Origin: Rhizobium anhuiense
Lineage (GTDB): Bacteria > Pseudomonadota > Alphaproteobacteria > Rhizobiales > Rhizobiaceae
Direction: 5' to 3'
DNA: 64,000 nt
NCBI RefSeq assembly: GCF_003985145.1
Contig: NZ_ML133530.1
Span: 62,001-126,000 of the forward strand
Positions 8,501-15,944 of this stretch are shown here, in pieces. The stretch's first letter is position 1, and each line of letters starts with the position of its first letter. Under the pieces are notes generated by a model. It did no database searches. It was given only the letters and a program-made list of their open reading frames with translations, and was not told where the DNA came from. The position numbers and the translations under genes were made by a program.

Positions 8501-11103
8501 ACCGTATAGAGATGGGCGCGGGCGATGATATCGCTGGTGCGCGGGATGATGCCGTTGATGAGCGACAGCGTCGGCGCGACGAAAAGGCAGAAGATCAGCA
8601 GAATCTGCCAGATGAGTGCGCCGAGCGGACCCATGAAATACCAGCCGAGCACGGAGGCGAAGAACCAGGCGATCGGCGTCAGCGAGCGGCGCAGATTGTC
8701 GAACATCTTCCAGCGGCCGAGTGCCGTGACGCCGTATTTCGGATTGAACATGTAGGGCAGAAGCTGCCAGTCGCCGCGCGCCCAGCGATGCTGGCGCGAG
8801 GTTTCCACCTCGTAGCGGATCGGGAAATCCTCAACCAGTTCGAGATCGGTGACGAGCGCGCAGCGCGCCATCGAGCCTTCGAGAAGATCGTGGCTGAGCA
8901 CGGAATTCTCGTCGATCCGGCCCTTCAGCGAGGCTTCGAAAGCGTCGACATGATAAAGCCCCTTGCCGGTGAAAGTGCCTTCGCCGGCGAGATCCTGATA
9001 GACGTCGGAAACGGTGAAGACATAAGGATCGAGGCCGCGATTGATCGAAAAGACGCGCTGGAAGACCGAGGCGTCCTTGCCCGTCGTCAGCGACGGGGTG
9101 ACACGCGGCTGCAAGACGCCGTAGCCGCTTTCGACACGGCCGGTTTTCGGATTGATGACCGGGCGGTTGATCGGATGATAGAGCTTGCCGACGAGCTTGG
9201 TGACGGCATCGCGCATCAGGCGCGTATCGGCATCGAGCGTCATGACATATTGCACATTGGCCGGCACCGCATTGGCGCCCGGCAGATAGGTCGTGTCGCG
9301 GTCGCCGCGCAGCAACATGTTCAGTTCGTGCAGCTTGCCGCGCTTGCGCTCCCAGCCCATCCACACGCCTTCCGAAGGATTATAGAGGCGGCGGCGATGC
9401 AGCAGATAGAAGCGCGTCTTGCCGTCATAGGCATAGCGGGCGGAAAGATTGGCGATCTCACGCCGCGCATAATCGAGAACCTCGAGATCGGCAGCCGTTT
9501 CCTCGACCTCGCTGTCCGGCCAGTCGCTGAGCAGTGCGAAATAGATCTCGCCGCGCGGGTTGGCGAGATAGTGAACCTCGAGATTGCGCACGTGGTCGTC
9601 GACGCTGTCGCGGTTCGAGATCAGGCAGGGCACGACGAGCAGCGTGCGTGCGTCCTCCGGAATGCCTTCCTTGAACTCGTAACCGACAAGGCGCGCCGGC
9701 GTCACGAAGAAAGAAAGCAGAGTGTTGAAGAGACCCGTCGCCCCTTCTGACGCCGGTACCGAGAACATGATCAGCAGCACGGCGATTTCGATCGCCCCCA
9801 TGCCGGCATTGGCCATGAACCTGCCGACGATCGCCATGGCGATGATCGTCAGCAGCATGACCGGCAAGGCAATCGCCAGCCAGTTGAACTGGCGCACGGC
9901 GCGAACGAAATGCTGGATGATCGTCGGGCGATAGCTCGCCCGCGACTCGAGCTTCGGCCGCTGCGCGCCCGACAGGAAACCACCGACATTCGGTTCATGC
10001 GGCTGCGGCTCGTCCGAAGCTTTGGCGGCATCGGTCATGTCGAGCGCCAGCTGGGCGATTTCCATTTCCGTCAGCGGCGAGCGCTTGGCCAGCTTCTCGA
10101 TCTGTTTTCGATATTTGTTGCGCGAGCCGGAATCGAGGATGCCGTAATCCGAATGCTCCCAGAGCAGCCTGTCGACATGGCTGACCTGCTCGACCCAGAC
10201 CGACCATTCGGCATCATCGATCTCGCGAAGGCTGCGGATGATGTTGCCCATCGTCACGTTGCCGGAAGACAGGCGGCTATGTTCGGCCGTCGTCGCCTCT
10301 TCGGTGTTGCGGCCGAGTTCTTCCAGCCGCTCGTCGAGCCAGGTGATCGCCAGGCTCGACGTCTGTGAGCCGTCGCGCAGGCGATAGAGGAACTGCGTCG
10401 AGAATGTATTGTCCTCGGCAAGCGGTTCCAGCGTCTTCAGATAGGCGGCCGCTCCGGCCGGATCGGTCAGGCGCACCAATTCGTCGGCCGCCTCATTGGC
10501 GCGGCGGCGCATGCGGCGGCTGGCTTCGACACGGCTGGAAATGCGGCGAAGGTTTTCGACGAGCACGTAACGCACCAGCGAAGGCAACGCCCAGAGTTCG
10601 CCGATCTTCAGCGTCTCGCTGGCCTGGAAGCCATCGACCAGCGCCGTCAGGCTTTCCTGCGAGATCGTGCTGTGGGTATGGGCGACATAGAGCCAGGCAA
10701 GCACGAGGGTGCGCGGTACCTCGACGCCGCCGACGGCCATGGTCGGCAATTCGCGATAGAAGCGGCGGGGGAAGTCGCGCCGCACCTCCTGGATCGCCTC
10801 TTCGACGATATAGTGATTGTCCAGCAGCCATTCTGCCGCCGGCGTGATCGTCTCGCCGGCCTCGACATCTGTCGCCGTGGTCCGGTAGACGCGCAGGATT
10901 TCCTTCTCGTTTTCCTTATGGCGCGCGAAAAAATCGAAGGGAGCAAAGGCCGGCAGCTTGTCGACGCCGTTGCGGGCGACCCCATCGCCCATCGCCTTGA
11001 TGTCCTCGATGGCAAGATAGGTCGAACGGATCGAATCGTTGTGATCGATCTGCTTCGTCTCGGTTTCGCGCGAAGGGCTCGGAGAAAGATGTGAAATAGA
11101 CAT
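2584..11103 (-). CDS. ndvB: Cyclic beta-1,2-glucan synthase NdvB
   Basis: This 2839-residue inner-membrane enzyme matches the family's usual length of about 2,800 residues. It primes itself, extends beta-1,2-glucan from UDP-glucose, cyclises it and controls chain length. The N-terminal third holds hydrophobic segments around a glycosyltransferase (GT84) domain, with the DxD-type motif DADTRL near residue 624 and RQHRWARGDW near 770. The C-terminal half holds two GH94-like phosphorylase modules; FLGGDWNDGMN contains the presumed general acid (Asp near 2536). The frame is open throughout without a shift. The start at 11103 lacks a strong ribosome site. In rhizobia and Agrobacterium this protein is needed for hypo-osmotic adaptation and for nodule invasion or virulence. 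Confidence 0.95.
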   Translation of the reverse strand: MSISHLSPSPSRETETKQIDHNDSIRSTYLAIEDIKAMGDGVARNGVDKLPAFAPFDFFARHKENEKEILRVYRTTATDVEAGETITPAAEWLLDNHYIVEEAIQEVRRDFPRRFYRELPTMAVGGVEVPRTLVLAWLYVAHTHSTISQESLTALVDGFQASETLKIGELWALPSLVRYVLVENLRRISSRVEASRRMRRRANEAADELVRLTDPAGAAAYLKTLEPLAEDNTFSTQFLYRLRDGSQTSSLAITWLDERLEELGRNTEEATTAEHSRLSSGNVTMGNIIRSLREIDDAEWSVWVEQVSHVDRLLWEHSDYGILDSGSRNKYRKQIEKLAKRSPLTEMEIAQLALDMTDAAKASDEPQPHEPNVGGFLSGAQRPKLESRASYRPTIIQHFVRAVRQFNWLAIALPVMLLTIIAMAIVGRFMANAGMGAIEIAVLLIMFSVPASEGATGLFNTLLSFFVTPARLVGYEFKEGIPEDARTLLVVPCLISNRDSVDDHVRNLEVHYLANPRGEIYFALLSDWPDSEVEETAADLEVLDYARREIANLSARYAYDGKTRFYLLHRRRLYNPSEGVWMGWERKRGKLHELNMLLRGDRDTTYLPGANAVPANVQYVMTLDADTRLMRDAVTKLVGKLYHPINRPVINPKTGRVESGYGVLQPRVTPSLTTGKDASVFQRVFSINRGLDPYVFTVSDVYQDLAGEGTFTGKGLYHVDAFEASLKGRIDENSVLSHDLLEGSMARCALVTDLELVEDFPIRYEVETSRQHRWARGDWQLLPYMFNPKYGVTALGRWKMFDNLRRSLTPIAWFFASVLGWYFMGPLGALIWQILLIFCLFVAPTLSLINGIIPRTSDIIARAHLYTVWSDITAANAQVALRIVFIADSACMMADAIGRSLYRLFVSRKLMLQWRTAASVQAGGQGTLISYYKAMWHAPVLALLALGFAALPGDNAFLVGIPFALLWVLSPVVAWYVSQSAETEDRLEVADSVSSELRKIARRTWRYFETFTTAEQNYLPPDNIQETPHVIVAARTSPTNIGVYLLSVVSGRHFGWFSFEETLERLEQTIATIDRMEKFRGHLFNWYHTDTLQTLGPRYVSAVDSGNLAGHLIAISSACRNWAEAPSAHMQGNLDGVGDTAGILGEVLADLPDDRKTVRPLRRRLEERIVGFQNALAAVKREHEFASIRIINLAVLARDIEKLAANLDHEVKSKQSEEVTQWAASLVKVCEAHISDSTFDLSKVDALRPRLVALRDKARDLAFSMDFGFLFRPERRLLSIGYRVESGELDQACYDLLASECRLTSLFGIAKGDLPTEHWYRLGRQVVPVGSRGALVSWSGSMFEYLMPPLVMQERGGGILNQTNNLVVVEQMNYARKLGIPWGISEAAFNARDHNLNYQYTNFGVPTLGLKRGLGHNAVIAPYASLLASQYDPPGALENLQRLRKVGALGKFGFHDAVDFTPTRVPEGKKCAVVYNYYAHHHGMSIAAVANVAFNGHLRELFHSDPVIEAAELLLQEKAPRDIPVMSGKHESDTPASIQDDLLRPELRKINDPASRDRELVFLSNGHYSLMLTATGAGYSRWNGLSVSRWKADPTEDRWGSFIFLRDTATSEWWSATAEPKGVEGEKIKVEFADEKAQFTKTVGDLTSEVECIIATEHDAEARRVTLLNMGTEDRFIEVTSYLEPVITSDDTDNAHPAFARMFVKTEIGKRGDVIRAERNKRDPNEPNISIAHLIVDNAGDTRHTEFETDRRKFIGRGRSLADAAAFDPGATLSGSDGFMLDPVMSLRRTVRVPAGKKVSVIFWTIAAPSRDEVDKAVNRYRHPDAFNHELVQAWTRTQVQMRHVGVTSQQAAAFQHLGRYLVYPDMQLRKDEATVEAGLQSQSALWPLAISGDFPIFTLRINDDMDLDIAREALLAQEYLRSRGVTADLVIMNERASSYAQDMQHALDAMCENVRRMGQADGLRQHIFAVRKDLMEESTYHALIAASRVTLHTKNGKVVDQINRAVALFAPSKEELQEMERAERNKAPVKRVVPVPPPVVPAVVIEEEGDLDFWNGIGGFARDGREYVVRLPGGHATPQPWINVISNDRFGFHVSAEGSGFTWSANSRDYQLTSWSNDAVVNRSGEAFYLTDLHSGAVMTPFAALSRRPDIRFEARHGLGYSVFSSVQHDIALELTQTVDRERPVKLQRLRLRNTGSASRKLRLYGYVEWILGSNSARTVPFILSSHDEETGALFATNPYSIDFSNRTAFFAASETVSSFSASRREFIGKAGTIQAPQAVISAAALSGGTELDGDPAAALAIDIELGAGEERDFTFFLGDTPTEEEARTVIADIRKVSFDDAVEANRAFWRDFTGRLQISTPDRGMNNLVNTWLPYQSLGCRIMARTAFYQASGAFGFRDQLQDTLAFVLHEPSLARRQILNAASRQFREGDVQHWWLPGTGAGVRTLISDDVVWLSYAIHHYCSVTGDKNVLDEEIAFLEGPALLEGQHDSFYKPEISEDKASVYEHAALALDLAIARKGTNGLPLFLGGDWNDGMNRVGIGGRGTSVWLGWFLAGALRSFIPYAEERGDTVRTERWSAHLIELKKALETAAWDGGYYRRGTFDDGALLGSKESPECRIDSIAQSWSVLSGEGDPARAVTAMEAVLDQLVDEDARIIRLFTPPFVNSARDPGYIKAYPPGVRENGGQYTHASTWVVMALAQLKRGDDAFRCFQILNPITHALDKVSAEQYRVEPYVVAADVYGHEPYTSRGGWTWYTGSAGWLYRAAVEGILGIRLKDGRLYVRPALPSEWDGFAAEVEQGGGKYRISVSKASNDRGYTLSINGCEVTDPEEGYPLG

Positions 11104-11508
11104 GGGTTCGGTTCTGGATCCAAACGAAGTTATGGCTGTTTTGCTCAGCCTTTTGCACTGCTTATCATGACTGCTACATGAACGGAGCCCTATTCTTCAA
11201 AGATCGAAGAAACCGGGGCGGATGAGACTTGGGCCAAGCGAGGCAAACGGGCTAAGCCCCGGTTCAGAACGTGGCCCGACGGCTGATCGCGGCCATCGAT
11301 ACCCTCTCCACGAAAGCCATGGCGAAAATTTGGACACTATCGGAATAATTCAAGCCAAGAGGCATCAGCCGCCGCCCGCGAGCGCGGCTGGCGGCAATGC
11401 GAAAGCTTCGATTTCGGAAAAAGGAAAGGGCAGGATCGATAGACCATGTGCCTGGCGGCGGTTAGCACAGCTTGCGACCCTTGTCCTTTGCCGCTCCGTC
11501 ACCGGTAT
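11104..11508. other. Leader region upstream of ndvB, no gene seen
   Basis: This stretch should hold the ndvB promoter, but I see no convincing -35/-10 pair. A plus-strand open frame at 11222-11521 has no ribosome site, no recognisable protein features and a composition like random GC-rich DNA, so it is not called. Confidence 0.4.
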
Positions 11509-11634
11509 TCAGATGGCGTGAAAAAAGTACAGAAGAATGATGATGGGGATCGGAATGCCGATCAACCACAATAAGATGCCCTCATGGCCACTCTCCCTTT
11601 GACATTCGAGTGCCAGGAGAATGCCGAGACACAT
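11509..11634 (-). CDS. Possible tiny hydrophobic peptide, start uncertain or frameshifted
   Basis: A short minus-strand frame ends with ILLWLIGIPIPIIILLYFF, a single strongly hydrophobic segment. As one frame it can only start at ATG 11634 (41 residues), which has no ribosome site. A well-placed AGGGAG precedes another ATG at 11585, but that ATG is one base out of frame with the hydrophobic part. One added G after it would give a 25-residue peptide starting MEGILLW. Either the long start is used or a one-base loss has broken the gene. I believe similar tiny peptides with the GIPIPIII core recur in rhizobia, but this is unverified. Confidence 0.35.
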   Translation of the reverse strand: MCLGILLALECQRESGHEGILLWLIGIPIPIIILLYFFHAI

Positions 11635-11706
11635 CAAATGTTCGGAATTCTATAGGGGCGGAAACCGCCGCGGCGCCGGCACTTGCCAACGCTTACCATT
11701 CGCCGA

Positions 11707-11871
11707 TTAGCCGACGACGCCGCAAACCATGGCGACGACGAACAGAAATGCCGCAGTGAAGATCGCTCCATGGAGCAGCGCCTGAAGCCTGTGACGCGTG
11801 GTGAGCGGCTTCTTGGCCGGTACGGAACCATATTGGTTCACGTGAGCATGCGAAATACCCAGATCTGCCAT
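11707..11871 (-). CDS. Small single-pass membrane protein, 54 aa, unknown function
   Basis: This frame is too short for most gene finders but looks real: CGGAGGCGACAT places a strong ribosome site just before the ATG at 11871. The 54-residue product has a polar N-terminal half with a basic patch (KKPLTTRHR) and then a hydrophobic segment, AAFLFVVAMVCGVVG, that ends the protein. That suggests an inner-membrane protein with its N-terminus in the cytoplasm. I do not recognise a family. It lies upstream of ndvB on the same strand, about 770 bp away, with a second tiny gene behind it; a link with glucan synthesis would be speculation. Confidence 0.6.
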   Translation of the reverse strand: MADLGISHAHVNQYGSVPAKKPLTTRHRLQALLHGAIFTAAFLFVVAMVCGVVG

Positions 11872-11998
11872 ATGTCGCCTCCGTTGTTCTCGTGCGGCCG
11901 GTTGTGCGGCTCGCGCTTATATTCTTATTTTCTCTATCAAGTAGGTAGAGATAAATTTCCGTCCAGAGCGAAAGGAAGAGAAAATTCAACCAGCCTTT

Positions 11999-12187
11999 TT
12001 AGCAGAGCGTGCGCCATGCCCAGATCCAGGAGCGCTCGACGGCACTCTCATTCTCGGGCAGGTTGGAGGAAGTCTCGATCAGCCGGCGGTCCTTTTCCGC
12101 AGGAAGAGATACCGAAGCCTGTTCTTGGCGATCGGTTTTCACGGGAGGATCGAGGTAGCCCATGGTCATCCCACCGAGAAAGAACAT
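11999..12187 (-). CDS. Small hypothetical protein, 62 aa
   Basis: The product begins MFFLGGMTMGYLDPPVKTDR and continues as a charged, partly helical tail ending in two tryptophans. A GGAGG ribosome site nine bases before the ATG at 12187 supports translation. No signal peptide, membrane segment or known domain is visible. It is on the same strand as, and 127 bp upstream of, the 54-residue membrane protein gene, and the two could share a transcript. The function is unknown, and a spurious frame remains possible. Confidence 0.5.
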   Translation of the reverse strand: MFFLGGMTMGYLDPPVKTDRQEQASVSLPAEKDRRLIETSSNLPENESAVERSWIWAWRTLC

Positions 12188-12349
12188 GCCTCAACCTCCA
12201 TTGATCACGAAAGCTAACAAACGTTAACAGGATCATGACAGAAGCAAGGCAGCTGTCAATAGTCTAGTTGAATGGTCGTCTTTTAGCAAAGCGTTATCCT
12301 TAACGCCGCTATCGATCTTTCCTTTTCAAGGGCTTGAAAAGATTGCCGT

Positions 12350-13099
12350 TCAGGCTTTGACGAAACCCTTGCTCGCGATCATCAAATTTCGCGTGTAGTC
12401 CTCGTGAACCGCGCCGCCCGCCAGTTCCTGAGAGCTCAGCCGCTCGACGACGGCGCCGTTGCGCATTACCGCGAGCCTTTCACACATATGGGTGACGACG
12501 CCGAGATCATGACTCACCATCACGAAGGTGAGCTTGCGGTCACGTCGGATCTGCTCCAGCAGGTTCAGCACCTCGGCCTGCACCGAGGCGTCGAGCGCCG
12601 ATGTCGGCTCGTCGAGCAGCAGGATCGACGGTTCCACGATCAGCGCCCGGGCGATCGCCACGCGCTGCCGCTGGCCGCCGGAAAGCTGGTGCGGATAGCG
12701 GAACCGGAAACCATTGCCGAGGCCGACTTCGTCGAGTGCGCGAGCGATGCGCTTGTCGCTGTCGTCGATGCCATGGATCGCGAGCGGTTCGAGCAGAAGC
12801 CGGTCGATCGTCTGGCGCGGATGCAGAGAACCATAAGGATCCTGGAAGACCATTTGCACGCGGCGATAGAAAGACTTGCTGCGTTTCGAACCCTTCAGCA
12901 CTTCGCCATTGATGTTGATCGCGCCGCCGCTGATCGGCGCAAGTCCGGCAACAGCCCGCAACAAGGTCGATTTTCCCGATCCGGACTCGCCAACGAGACC
13001 GAAGGATTCGCCGCCTTCGACGGCGATGCTGACATCCTTCAGCGCATGAAAATGGTCGTAGACGACGCTGAGATCGTCGACTTGGAGAGCTGCGCTCAT
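12350..13099 (-). CDS. Dipeptide/oligopeptide ABC transporter ATPase, second subunit
   Basis: This 249-residue cytoplasmic ATPase energises the peptide permease encoded upstream. It has Walker A GESGSGKST, the signature LSGGQRQRVAIARAL, Walker B ILLLDEPTSALD and the switch histidine in VSHDLGV. The ATG at 13099 overlaps the previous stop as ATGA, so an in-frame start at 13168 inside the upstream gene is rejected. It is the last gene of a six-gene minus-strand unit. It is slightly shorter than typical DppF/OppF and appears to lack their long C-terminal extension. Confidence 0.88.
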   Translation of the reverse strand: MSAALQVDDLSVVYDHFHALKDVSIAVEGGESFGLVGESGSGKSTLLRAVAGLAPISGGAININGEVLKGSKRSKSFYRRVQMVFQDPYGSLHPRQTIDRLLLEPLAIHGIDDSDKRIARALDEVGLGNGFRFRYPHQLSGGQRQRVAIARALIVEPSILLLDEPTSALDASVQAEVLNLLEQIRRDRKLTFVMVSHDLGVVTHMCERLAVMRNGAVVERLSSQELAGGAVHEDYTRNLMIASKGFVKA

Positions 13100-13929
13100 G
13101 CCGCCCACTCCGGCCTGCGGTCGAGCACCGGCAGCGGGTGACGGTTTGAGCCGATCTCGGGCATGCAATTCAGCAAGCCTTGCGTATAGGGATGTTGCGC
13201 ATGTTTGAGATCGGCGGCCGCGAGCTCCTCGACGATCTTTCCGGCATACATGACGATGACGCGGTCGCAGAAGGAAGAAACCAGCCTCAGATCATGGGAG
13301 ACGAAGATCAGCCCCATGCCACGCTCGGACACCAGCCTGTCCATGATCCTCAGCACGTCGAGCTGGACCGTCACGTCGAGCGCCGAGGTCGGCTCGTCGG
13401 CAATCAGCAATTCTGGCCCGGCAATCAGCATCATGGCGATCATCGCCCGCTGTCCCATGCCGCCCGACACCTCGTGCGGATGCAGGTCGAAGACACGCTG
13501 GGGATCACGAATCTGCACCGCTTCCAGCATGGCGAGCGCGCGCTCGCGCGCCTCGGCCTTACCGACCTTCTCATGCGTGCGCAGCGTTTCGCAGATCTGC
13601 CGCCCGATCGACATGACGGGATCGAGCGAATATTTCGGATCCTGCAGGATCATGGCGATGCGCTTGCCGCGCAGCCTGCGCCTTTCGCCGGCCGGGGCAT
13701 TGATCAGATCGATGCCGCTGAAATTCAGCCTTTCGGCCGTGACGACGCCGTGTTTCGGCGTCAGGCCCATGATCGCCCGTCCGGTCTGCGACTTGCCGGA
13801 ACCGGATTCGCCGACAATGCCGAGCCTTTCCTTGCCGAGCGTGAAGGAGACGCCGCGCACGGCCTCGATCACGCCGGTGCGCGTGGGGTAGCTGACCTTG
13901 AGCTTATCAACCGTCAGAAGTGTCGTCAT
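13096..13929 (-). CDS. Dipeptide/oligopeptide ABC transporter ATPase, first subunit
   Basis: This 277-residue DppD/OppD-type ATPase has Walker A GESGSGKSQTGRAI, the signature VSGGMGQRAMIAM, Walker B LLIADEPTSALD and VSHDL with the switch histidine. The C-terminal stretch after HPYTQGLLNCMPEIG matches the peptide-ABC extension, although the family's cysteine cluster is not obvious. It starts at ATG 13929 and overlaps the permease stop by four bases (ATGA). It presumably pairs with the next ATPase to power the two permeases. Confidence 0.88.
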   Translation of the reverse strand: MTTLLTVDKLKVSYPTRTGVIEAVRGVSFTLGKERLGIVGESGSGKSQTGRAIMGLTPKHGVVTAERLNFSGIDLINAPAGERRRLRGKRIAMILQDPKYSLDPVMSIGRQICETLRTHEKVGKAEARERALAMLEAVQIRDPQRVFDLHPHEVSGGMGQRAMIAMMLIAGPELLIADEPTSALDVTVQLDVLRIMDRLVSERGMGLIFVSHDLRLVSSFCDRVIVMYAGKIVEELAAADLKHAQHPYTQGLLNCMPEIGSNRHPLPVLDRRPEWAA

Positions 13930-14861
13930 TGGCCACTCTCCTTCGGATCGAGCGCATCGCGCAGGCCGTCGCCGAGGAGATTGAAGCCAAGGCTGACGAT
14001 GAGGATGGCGATGCCGGGCATCGCTGCAACCCACCATTGATCGAGGATGAAGCGCCGTCCCGAGGCGATCATCGCCCCCCATTCCGGCAGCGGCGGCTGT
14101 GCGCCCAGGCCGAGGAAACCGAGACCGGCCGCCGTCAGGATGATACCCGCCATGTCGAGCGTTACGCGCACGATCAGTGAGGAAATGCAGAGCGGCATGA
14201 CATGGCGCACGATGATGCGAAGCGGCGAGGCGCCCATCAGCTTCACCGCCGAAATATAGTCGGAGCGCCGGACCGTCAGCGTCTCGGCGCGCGCGATGCG
14301 GGCATAGGGCGGCCAGGAGGTGATGGCAATGGCGATGATCGCGTTCTGGATGCCAGGCCCGAGGGCTGCGACAAAGGCGAGCGCCAGCACCAGCTTCGGA
14401 AAGGCCAGGAAAATATCGGTGATGCGCATGAGCGTCGCATCCACCCAGCCTCCGGCATAACCGGAGACCGTGCCGACGATCAGCCCGATCGGCGCCGAGA
14501 TGATGGCGACGAGCGCGACGACGAGCAGCGTCAATCGCGATCCGTAGATCAGCCGTGAATAGATGTCGCGGCCCTGGTCGTCCGAACCGAGCAGGAATTC
14601 CCCGGTTCCCGGCGGCAGCAGCCGGGCATTGCGCAGATCGCCGACAACGGGATTATGCGTGGCGATGACATCGGCAAAGGCGGCGGTCAAAAGCAGCGCC
14701 ACGATGATCAGCAGGCCGAGGACGGCGAGCCTGTTTGCCGTAAACTGCCGCCAAGTGACATAGGCGCGGCCGAGGCGAGCCTGCAGGCGCGATTGCGGCC
14801 GGTCGGAAAGCAGCCAGTCGCGGCGGCTCATCGCAGGAGGTGGGCTGGCGGAGGCCGTCAT
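13926..14861 (-). CDS. Peptide ABC transporter permease, DppC type
   Basis: The 311-residue inner-membrane protein has an N-terminal cytoplasmic tail, a first membrane segment (LAVLGLLIIVALLLTAAFADVI), a periplasmic loop with GTGEFLLGSDDQGRDIYSR typical of DppC/OppC, and five further segments. The EAA-type coupling loop reads EWGAMIASGRRFIL. The ATG at 14861 overlaps the previous permease stop as ATGA; a second candidate, MSRRDWLL, lies ten codons later. It forms the channel with the DppB-type subunit. Confidence 0.88.
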   Translation of the reverse strand: MTASASPPPAMSRRDWLLSDRPQSRLQARLGRAYVTWRQFTANRLAVLGLLIIVALLLTAAFADVIATHNPVVGDLRNARLLPPGTGEFLLGSDDQGRDIYSRLIYGSRLTLLVVALVAIISAPIGLIVGTVSGYAGGWVDATLMRITDIFLAFPKLVLALAFVAALGPGIQNAIIAIAITSWPPYARIARAETLTVRRSDYISAVKLMGASPLRIIVRHVMPLCISSLIVRVTLDMAGIILTAAGLGFLGLGAQPPLPEWGAMIASGRRFILDQWWVAAMPGIAILIVSLGFNLLGDGLRDALDPKESGQ

Positions 14862-15934
14862 CGGTTTCGCGTCCTCGGGTCGAGCGTCCGGTAGAGAAGA
14901 TCGGACAGAAGGTTGATGCCGATGAAGACCGTCCCGATGACGATCGTGCCGCCGAGCACGGCGTTCATGTCGGCGTTCTGCAGCGAATTGGTGATGTAGA
15001 GTCCGATGCCCGGCCAGGAAAAGACGGTCTCGGTCAGCACCGAGCCTTCGAGCAGGCCGGCATAGGAAAGCGCAATCACGGTGACGAGCGGCACGGCGGC
15101 ATTGCGCAGCGCATGGCCCCAGATCACCCGCGTTTCCGAAAGCCCCTTGGCGCGCGCGGCAACGATATATTCCTGGGAAAGCTCGTTCAGCATGAAGCTG
15201 CGCGTCATGCGGCTGATATAGGCGAGCGAGAAATAACCGAGCAGGGATGCCGGCAGGATGATGTGGCGGAAGACATCGTAGAAGACATCCCATTGTCCTT
15301 GCCAGGCACTGTCCAGGAGATAGAAGCCGGTGATCGGCGTGAAGGTGTATTCGAAAACGATGTCGATGCGGCCGGGAAAGGCCACCCAGCGCAGTTGCGC
15401 GTAGAAGATGACGAGCGAAATCAGCGCCAGCCAGAAGATCGGCACCGAATAACCGATCAGGCCGATGACCCGCACGACCTGGTCGGCGATGCTGCCGCGG
15501 CGCACCGCGGCGAGAACGCCGAGCGGCACGCCGACGAAAGCGCCGATCAGCGTTCCGAGCGTTGCAAGCTCCACCGTCGCCGGAAATGCACGGCGAATAT
15601 CGACCATGACAGGATTGGTCGTCAGGACCGAATTGCCGAAATCGCCGGATAGGATGCCTTTGATATAGATGAAGAACTGCTGATAGAGCGGCAGATTGAA
15701 GCCCATTTCCTGGCGTACGCGCTCGACGACATGATTGGGCGCGCGGTCGCCGAGGATGGCGAGCACGGGATCGATCGGCACGACGCGGCCGATAAAGAAG
15801 GTGACGGCCAACAGGCCGAAATAGGTAGTGACAGCGGCAAACAGGAACCGCCCTAGCGCCTTTGCGAAGGCGCTGGCACGGCCCCTTCGGGGCCGCGCCT
15901 CCTGTGGTGTTTCGACGGTGCTCAAGCCCCTCAA
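14858..15934 (-). CDS. Peptide ABC transporter permease, DppB type
   Basis: About 350 residues long, this is the first permease of the operon, with a membrane segment near residue 35, a periplasmic loop carrying DPVLAILGDRAP and five more segments. The coupling loop reads EYIVAARAKGLSETRV. The start is uncertain: no ATG is available, TTG codons at 15934 and 15925 are the best candidates, and the first 30 codons cross two strong hairpins (15855-15895). The binding-protein gene ends ten bases upstream. Confidence 0.85.
   Translation of the reverse strand: MRGLSTVETPQEARPRRGRASAFAKALGRFLFAAVTTYFGLLAVTFFIGRVVPIDPVLAILGDRAPNHVVERVRQEMGFNLPLYQQFFIYIKGILSGDFGNSVLTTNPVMVDIRRAFPATVELATLGTLIGAFVGVPLGVLAAVRRGSIADQVVRVIGLIGYSVPIFWLALISLVIFYAQLRWVAFPGRIDIVFEYTFTPITGFYLLDSAWQGQWDVFYDVFRHIILPASLLGYFSLAYISRMTRSFMLNELSQEYIVAARAKGLSETRVIWGHALRNAAVPLVTVIALSYAGLLEGSVLTETVFSWPGIGLYITNSLQNADMNAVLGGTIVIGTVFIGINLLSDLLYRTLDPRTRNR
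15855..15895. repeat. Two adjacent perfect hairpins at the start of the dppB-type gene
   Basis: AGCGCCTT-TGCG-AAGGCGCT (15855-15874) and CGGCCCC-TTC-GGGGCCG (15879-15895) are both perfect. They lie just after the binding-protein gene in transcript order, where intercistronic hairpins often protect binding-protein mRNA in ABC operons. Here they fall inside the 5' end of the permease frame. Confidence 0.6.
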
Positions 15935-15944
15935 TCCTGCCGGA

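Noticed and set aside
11222..11521. 99-residue plus-strand open frame upstream of ndvB
   Set aside because: No ribosome site, composition like random DNA and overlap with the tiny minus-strand peptide frame.
11834..11849. CACGTG-centred sequence in the 54-residue gene, as parS
   Set aside because: Only 11 of 16 bases match and it lies in a coding frame.
12322..12341. Inverted repeat CTTTTCAA-GGGC-TTGAAAAG as terminator of the peptide ABC operon
   Set aside because: AT-rich weak stem and no T run on the minus strand, so termination there cannot be supported.
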